Positions 11,534 through 14,850 of a stretch of DNA of 14,850 nucleotides are shown here, piece by piece; positions within the stretch are counted from its first letter, which is position 1; each line of letters starts with the position of its first letter. Location: assembly GCA_022704645.1 (NCBI GenBank), contig JAKJGA010000030.1, positions 1-14,850 on the forward strand, written 5' to 3'. The notes under the pieces were generated by a model, which was not told where the DNA came from, made no database searches, and saw nothing but the letters and a program-made list of their open reading frames with translations. This DNA is from Spirochaetota bacterium. Lineage in GTDB: Bacteria > Spirochaetota > UBA4802 > JAFGJZ01. The translations under genes and the position numbers were made by a program.

Positions 11534-12127
11534 TTATTCCATGTCAAATGAAATACATCCATAATCCTTCTCTTTCAGCATTTCATTGATTTCTTCTATA
11601 TCAAAAAATTCAGGGTCATATTCATCTTCGAGCCAATCCATCATCTCCTCATATTCTTCACTGTCGGGATCAGAAAGAATTTTAATCAAATTCTCATATC
11701 CGAACGGCCCTCCGCAATCCTCGGGAGGACAAGCGCGTTTTCCGTCAACACACTCCGGATGTTTTAGTTTCTTGTCTTCTACTATCTTTTCGAGAACTAT
11801 TTTATGCGACCAGCCGTCTCCGAAATCATAGTCATATATAATAAATTTCTTTTCATCTGTTAATACCTGATTCAGCCTGATTTTACTATAATCAATGCTT
11901 TCATGATAAGACTCAGCATCGGGTTCGGAATAGAATTTACCGTCTTTGACAAACTGATGCATATGAGAATTCGTCCAGCCCATCACGGTCTGAATAACCT
12001 TGCTCAAGTCCGGAAGTTTTATTCCCGAATCAACAAGAAATCTTCTCCATATTACCGGTTTAATATCTTCAAGGGTGATTTTGAGCTGATAGGTTTCATT
12101 TACTTTTAGTTTTACAAGTTTGCCCAT
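11534..12127 (-). CDS. PRiA4_ORF3-family protein (PF07929)
   Basis: 197 residues. The family features are clear: YQLKITLEDIKPVIWRRFLV near the start, then MGWTNSHMHQF, then YDYDFGDGWSHKIVLE. The Cys-containing block PECVDGKRACPPEDCGGPFGY comes next, and a very acidic tail is typical. The family was named from an Agrobacterium plasmid gene; its biochemical role is not established and the Cys/His pattern may bind a metal. It is cytosolic (no signal). The AGGAG site lies 5 nt before the ATG. It begins 14 bases after the stop of the SH3 protein gene, so the two are probably one transcript. Downstream lies the hairpin array. Confidence 0.88.
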   Translation of the reverse strand: MGKLVKLKVNETYQLKITLEDIKPVIWRRFLVDSGIKLPDLSKVIQTVMGWTNSHMHQFVKDGKFYSEPDAESYHESIDYSKIRLNQVLTDEKKFIIYDYDFGDGWSHKIVLEKIVEDKKLKHPECVDGKRACPPEDCGGPFGYENLIKILSDPDSEEYEEMMDWLEDEYDPEFFDIEEINEMLKEKDYGCISFDME

Positions 12128-12141
12128 AAAAACTCCTATTT

Positions 12142-13353
12142 TTAATTAATAAAATTATATTTTCCGCTTAGAAAACGAAACTTGTCATTGATTGAATTCT
12201 TTGTAAAACTCAACAATTCCGGTTTCTCATCAGAATTGCCTGAGCTGTTTGTTTTAACCGAGCTTTTGATATTTTTGAAAACAGGAAGATTGTTAACAAT
12301 TTCGTATTCAACTTCAATATTTCCAGATCCTATATTAGGATCGCCTATTGATTCATAGTACTCATACATTAATAGTATTTTTGTTTTGGCTACTGTCATA
12401 GACAACAAAGATGCAAACGGTCTAAACTGTTCTCCAATTTCTTCAAACCATGAGAAAGCTTCAGAGTTAATTTTTCCATTTTTATCGAGAAGAAAAACCG
12501 TTTTTACAGTGTATCCTATTGGAGATGTTCTAAAATGATTCCAATCATGTTTAACAACGAGACATTTTTTATTAAAAACCTTATCAAATCTAACATCAGT
12601 ATGAATAGTAACTGAATCTGATTTCTCTTTAAGTTCTGTCGTAGAAAGTATTTTTTTTGAAGATAATGATGCTGATATTATCTTAGACTCTGTTTCGATG
12701 AAATCTTGACCGAAACCAATAAGACGTGATGACGGATAAGAATTCACTCCGTATACAGCATTATCATTAACCATAAAATCCGTTAAAACATTTTTTCCAT
12801 TAATATAAACTTCTTTTCCGTTCAATAAAAATGAATACCACCAGCTTTTATCCTTAATGCTGTCATATTTATAAATTTGTTTTTTTACTTTGAATTTATT
12901 GCCGGTTTTTATCTCTGAAACTTTCTTGGCAGAAACAGAAGGAAATTCATAAACAGAAACATCATTATTCAAATACACTTCTTTATTAAATTCTTTCTCT
13001 TCTGTTCTGAATTCATAATATTCCAGTTCACTGTCTTCTTCATACTTGGCAATATTTTGCGTATAAACATAACCGCCGAATACAAATCCGGTTTTTCCGT
13101 CCAACGACTTGATCTTTAACCACGGAGATTTTATTCCGTCTATTCGATCATAATTACCGGTTATATCAACAACTTCCACAGGAGTTCTTTTTTTTAAAAG
13201 AAACAAAGATTCAGATGTAACTGAAGGCTCTTTTCTTACATTAAGACTCTCCGCTCCGATGAAATACTTCCGGCTTTCATCAGCATGGCTATTAATGGAC
13301 AGAATGGAGAGTACGGCACAAAATAAAAACTGATACATTTTTCTATTTGTCAT
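12142..13353 (-). CDS. Exported protein with two SH3-like domains
   Basis: 403 residues. The signal peptide (MTNRKMYQFLFCAVLSILSI...SHA) is probably cut after Ala24. Residues about 28-100 form a bacterial SH3 domain (SLNVRKEPSVTSESL, then WLKIKSLDGKTGFVFGGYV). A second, more degenerate copy spans about 115-190 (VYEFPSVSAKKVSEIKTG, then WWYSFLLNGKEVYINGKNV). The remaining 200 residues are beta-rich and unrecognised. Such SH3 modules commonly bind peptidoglycan or other wall polymers, so an envelope role is likely but not shown. A GGAG site precedes the ATG. It follows the kinase gene after 39 bases and precedes the PRiA4_ORF3 gene by 14. Confidence 0.78.
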   Translation of the reverse strand: MTNRKMYQFLFCAVLSILSINSHADESRKYFIGAESLNVRKEPSVTSESLFLLKKRTPVEVVDITGNYDRIDGIKSPWLKIKSLDGKTGFVFGGYVYTQNIAKYEEDSELEYYEFRTEEKEFNKEVYLNNDVSVYEFPSVSAKKVSEIKTGNKFKVKKQIYKYDSIKDKSWWYSFLLNGKEVYINGKNVLTDFMVNDNAVYGVNSYPSSRLIGFGQDFIETESKIISASLSSKKILSTTELKEKSDSVTIHTDVRFDKVFNKKCLVVKHDWNHFRTSPIGYTVKTVFLLDKNGKINSEAFSWFEEIGEQFRPFASLLSMTVAKTKILLMYEYYESIGDPNIGSGNIEVEYEIVNNLPVFKNIKSSVKTNSSGNSDEKPELLSFTKNSINDKFRFLSGKYNFIN

Positions 13354-13392
13354 ATTCTTTCTCCATTAAGCTTCTGTTTTAATCTGATGTTT

Positions 13393-14397
13393 TTAAACTA
13401 TAATTTCCTTAATTTCCGGAACAGCTTTTACTATCTTTTCCTTAATATCGGAAGAAAGCCGTACACCTATTCTTGAAATATTGTCTGCAGCGAGAAATGA
13501 ACCGATTTTAGCGCATGTCAGCGGATCACAGCCTTTTGCAAGACCGAAAAGAAAACCTCCGGCATACATGTCTCCCGCACCGGTTGAATCCACAGGTTCG
13601 GTCGGAAAAATTCCGACCTTTTCAATCTTTCCATTATGAGCAACAAACGAACCTTTTGATCCGACTTTGACCGCAACAAGAGGAATGTTTTTATGAAGTT
13701 CAGCCGCGGCATGTTCTCCTTCTTTTCCGGTAAGCATTTTTGCTTCATCTGCGTTAGCAAAAAGAATATCAATCAAATCCGAAGCCGCCATTTCCTTGAA
13801 GCGCTCACCGTTTCGCGACACTACAAAAGGATCGGCAATATCGAGAGCAAAAAGAGCGCCTGAAGCTTTCGCAAGACGCACGGCTTCTTCTATCGCGTCA
13901 ATCTGATTGGGCATATCCCAAACGTATCCGGTTGAAAAAAATATCGAACATGATTCTATATCTGAAACAGGCAGATCTTCGCGAGAATAAAGTCTGCATG
14001 CACCGAGAAAGGTGTTCATCGTGCGTTCCGCATCAGGAGTCACCAGAACCGCACAGCTTCCTGTCTGCCCTTCTTTAATGACCGTGCGGTCGGCGATATT
14101 CAGTTCAGCTAAACGCTTTCTGAAAATATCATTCCACTTGTCGTTTCCGAGAGCAGAAGAATATAATGTCTTCGCTCCGAGAACTGCCGCTCCGCGAAGC
14201 GCATTAGCAGTACTGCCGCCAAGCTCATATTCCGCATCTGAATTTTCAAGTGAAGCAAGAAGCTTTTTCTGTTCATCAGATTCAACTAACTGCATCACCC
14301 CTTTTTTGAGTCCGAGTTTTTCAATCTCTTCATCACTTGATTTTACCAGAATATCGATAAGCGCGTTTTCGATTCCGACTATTTCGTGTTTTTTCAT
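13393..14397 (-). CDS. PfkB-family carbohydrate/nucleoside kinase (adenosine-kinase-like)
   Basis: 334 residues, full length. The N-terminal signature ELGGSTANALRGAAVLG (about 58-74) and the C-terminal signature DSTGAGDMYAGGFLFGL, with catalytic base Asp276 and the GAGD anion hole, are both intact. The ribokinase fold lies between. The length and the N-terminal IVGIENALIDIL are closest to the adenosine-kinase/sugar-kinase branch, so phosphorylation of a nucleoside or sugar hydroxyl by ATP is expected; the exact substrate is not readable. The ATG follows the upstream gene's TAA directly (TAAATG), with the AGAGGA ribosome site inside that gene, so the two are translationally coupled. Confidence 0.88.
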   Translation of the reverse strand: MKKHEIVGIENALIDILVKSSDEEIEKLGLKKGVMQLVESDEQKKLLASLENSDAEYELGGSTANALRGAAVLGAKTLYSSALGNDKWNDIFRKRLAELNIADRTVIKEGQTGSCAVLVTPDAERTMNTFLGACRLYSREDLPVSDIESCSIFFSTGYVWDMPNQIDAIEEAVRLAKASGALFALDIADPFVVSRNGERFKEMAASDLIDILFANADEAKMLTGKEGEHAAAELHKNIPLVAVKVGSKGSFVAHNGKIEKVGIFPTEPVDSTGAGDMYAGGFLFGLAKGCDPLTCAKIGSFLAADNISRIGVRLSSDIKEKIVKAVPEIKEIIV

Positions 14398-14850
14398 TTA
14401 TCCTCTTGTATCCCTGCCGTCCCCTGTTATCGGAATTTCTTCTCCGAGAAATTTAGGATCAGCTTTAATAATATTTATTTTTATGAAATCCTTGAAGCGG
14501 GCAAGTCTTTCCCTCATCATATAATAAGTTATCATTTTGTAATTTCTTTTATCAGATGAATACCCCTGAACATCAATAGAACAGCGTTTTGAAATATATA
14601 TAGCTCTCGTCAGATGATACTTCTGTGTTACAACTATCATAGAATCGACAAGAAAAACCTTTTTTGCCCGCAAGACGCTGTCATAGGTAGAAAATCCCGC
14701 ATGATCGGTAAAAATATCTCTCTCCGGAATTCCGCTTTGCATAAGGCGTTTTTTAATAGTATTCACTTCATCATATTCTTTTGTTCCGTGATCACCGCTG
14801 ACAAGAATTTTTGAAGCCTTACCTGATTTATACAATTCAACTGCGGCATT
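14398..14850 (-). CDS. DUF218 envelope protein (SanA/YdcF/ElyC-like), 5' end outside window
   Basis: At least 151 residues are visible, open to the window edge, so the start lies outside. The DUF218 core is plain: NAAVELYKSGKASKILVSGDHG, then the E.NTIKKRLMQSGIPERDIFTDHAGFSTYDSV stretch, then VVTQKYHLTRAIYI. These include the conserved SGD, the acidic TxD and the QxxHLxRA motif. SanA and ElyC relatives are membrane-anchored and linked to envelope integrity and vancomycin tolerance; YdcF binds S-adenosylmethionine. The membrane anchor would be upstream of the visible part. It is the first visible gene of the minus-strand string and is directly coupled to the kinase. Confidence 0.85.
   Translation of the reverse strand, partial: NAAVELYKSGKASKILVSGDHGTKEYDEVNTIKKRLMQSGIPERDIFTDHAGFSTYDSVLRAKKVFLVDSMIVVTQKYHLTRAIYISKRCSIDVQGYSSDKRNYKMITYYMMRERLARFKDFIKINIIKADPKFLGEEIPITGDGRDTRG

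Noticed and set aside
10957..11562. Several 65-114 codon reading frames on both strands inside the palindrome array
   Set aside because: They run straight through hairpins, overlap one another, lack ribosome sites and have compositions unlike real proteins here.

Overview
The window reads as AT-rich chromosomal DNA from a bacterium with lipoproteins and a cell envelope. Most genes have clean Shine-Dalgarno sites (AGGAG, GAGGA). The mix of lipoproteins, a LacI-type ligand domain fused to GGDEF, a SplB-like radical SAM protein, a PRiA4_ORF3 protein and SH3 exported proteins would suit an uncultured spirochaete-like anaerobe. That placement is an inference from gene content and is weak.

Layout. 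1-132 is the end of an IS3-type insertion sequence with the first codons of its OrfA (minus strand). 372-863 (minus) encodes a small exported, possibly beta-barrel protein. It diverges from a GC-richer lipoprotein esterase (1127-2098). 2408-4203 is an overlapping ABC-2 exporter pair (NatA/NatB-like). 4211-4420 holds two tandem 19-20 residue hydrophobic micropeptide genes with their own promoter, and a perfect extended -10 box on the opposite strand. 4399-4688 is a leader region rich in inverted repeats. It precedes a 744-residue cytosolic ligand-sensing diguanylate cyclase (4689-6923). A GH16-like lipoprotein (7071-7781, probably starting at an ATA codon at 7041) converges with a small exported protein (7851-8276, minus). 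A SplB-family radical SAM gene follows (8507-9391).

The right half is all on the minus strand. 9455-10168 is a DUF2007/membrane gene broken by two frameshifts. 10276-10710 is a RelE/YefM-type toxin-antitoxin pair. 10711-11533 is a long gene-free stretch packed with about a dozen near-perfect hairpins, mostly with 3-4 nt loops. 11534-14850 is a tight gene string: DUF218 (SanA/YdcF-like, cut by the window edge), PfkB sugar/nucleoside kinase, SH3-domain exported protein and PRiA4_ORF3 protein.

The two strongest candidates for something undescribed are the tandem micropeptide locus at 4211-4420 and the palindrome array at about 10905-11527. The two micropeptides keep their amino acids while six codons differ only synonymously, so they are under protein-level selection. 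With the antisense extended -10 box, the locus looks like an Ibs-style type I toxin-antitoxin system, although an accessory membrane peptide for the adjacent exporter remains possible.
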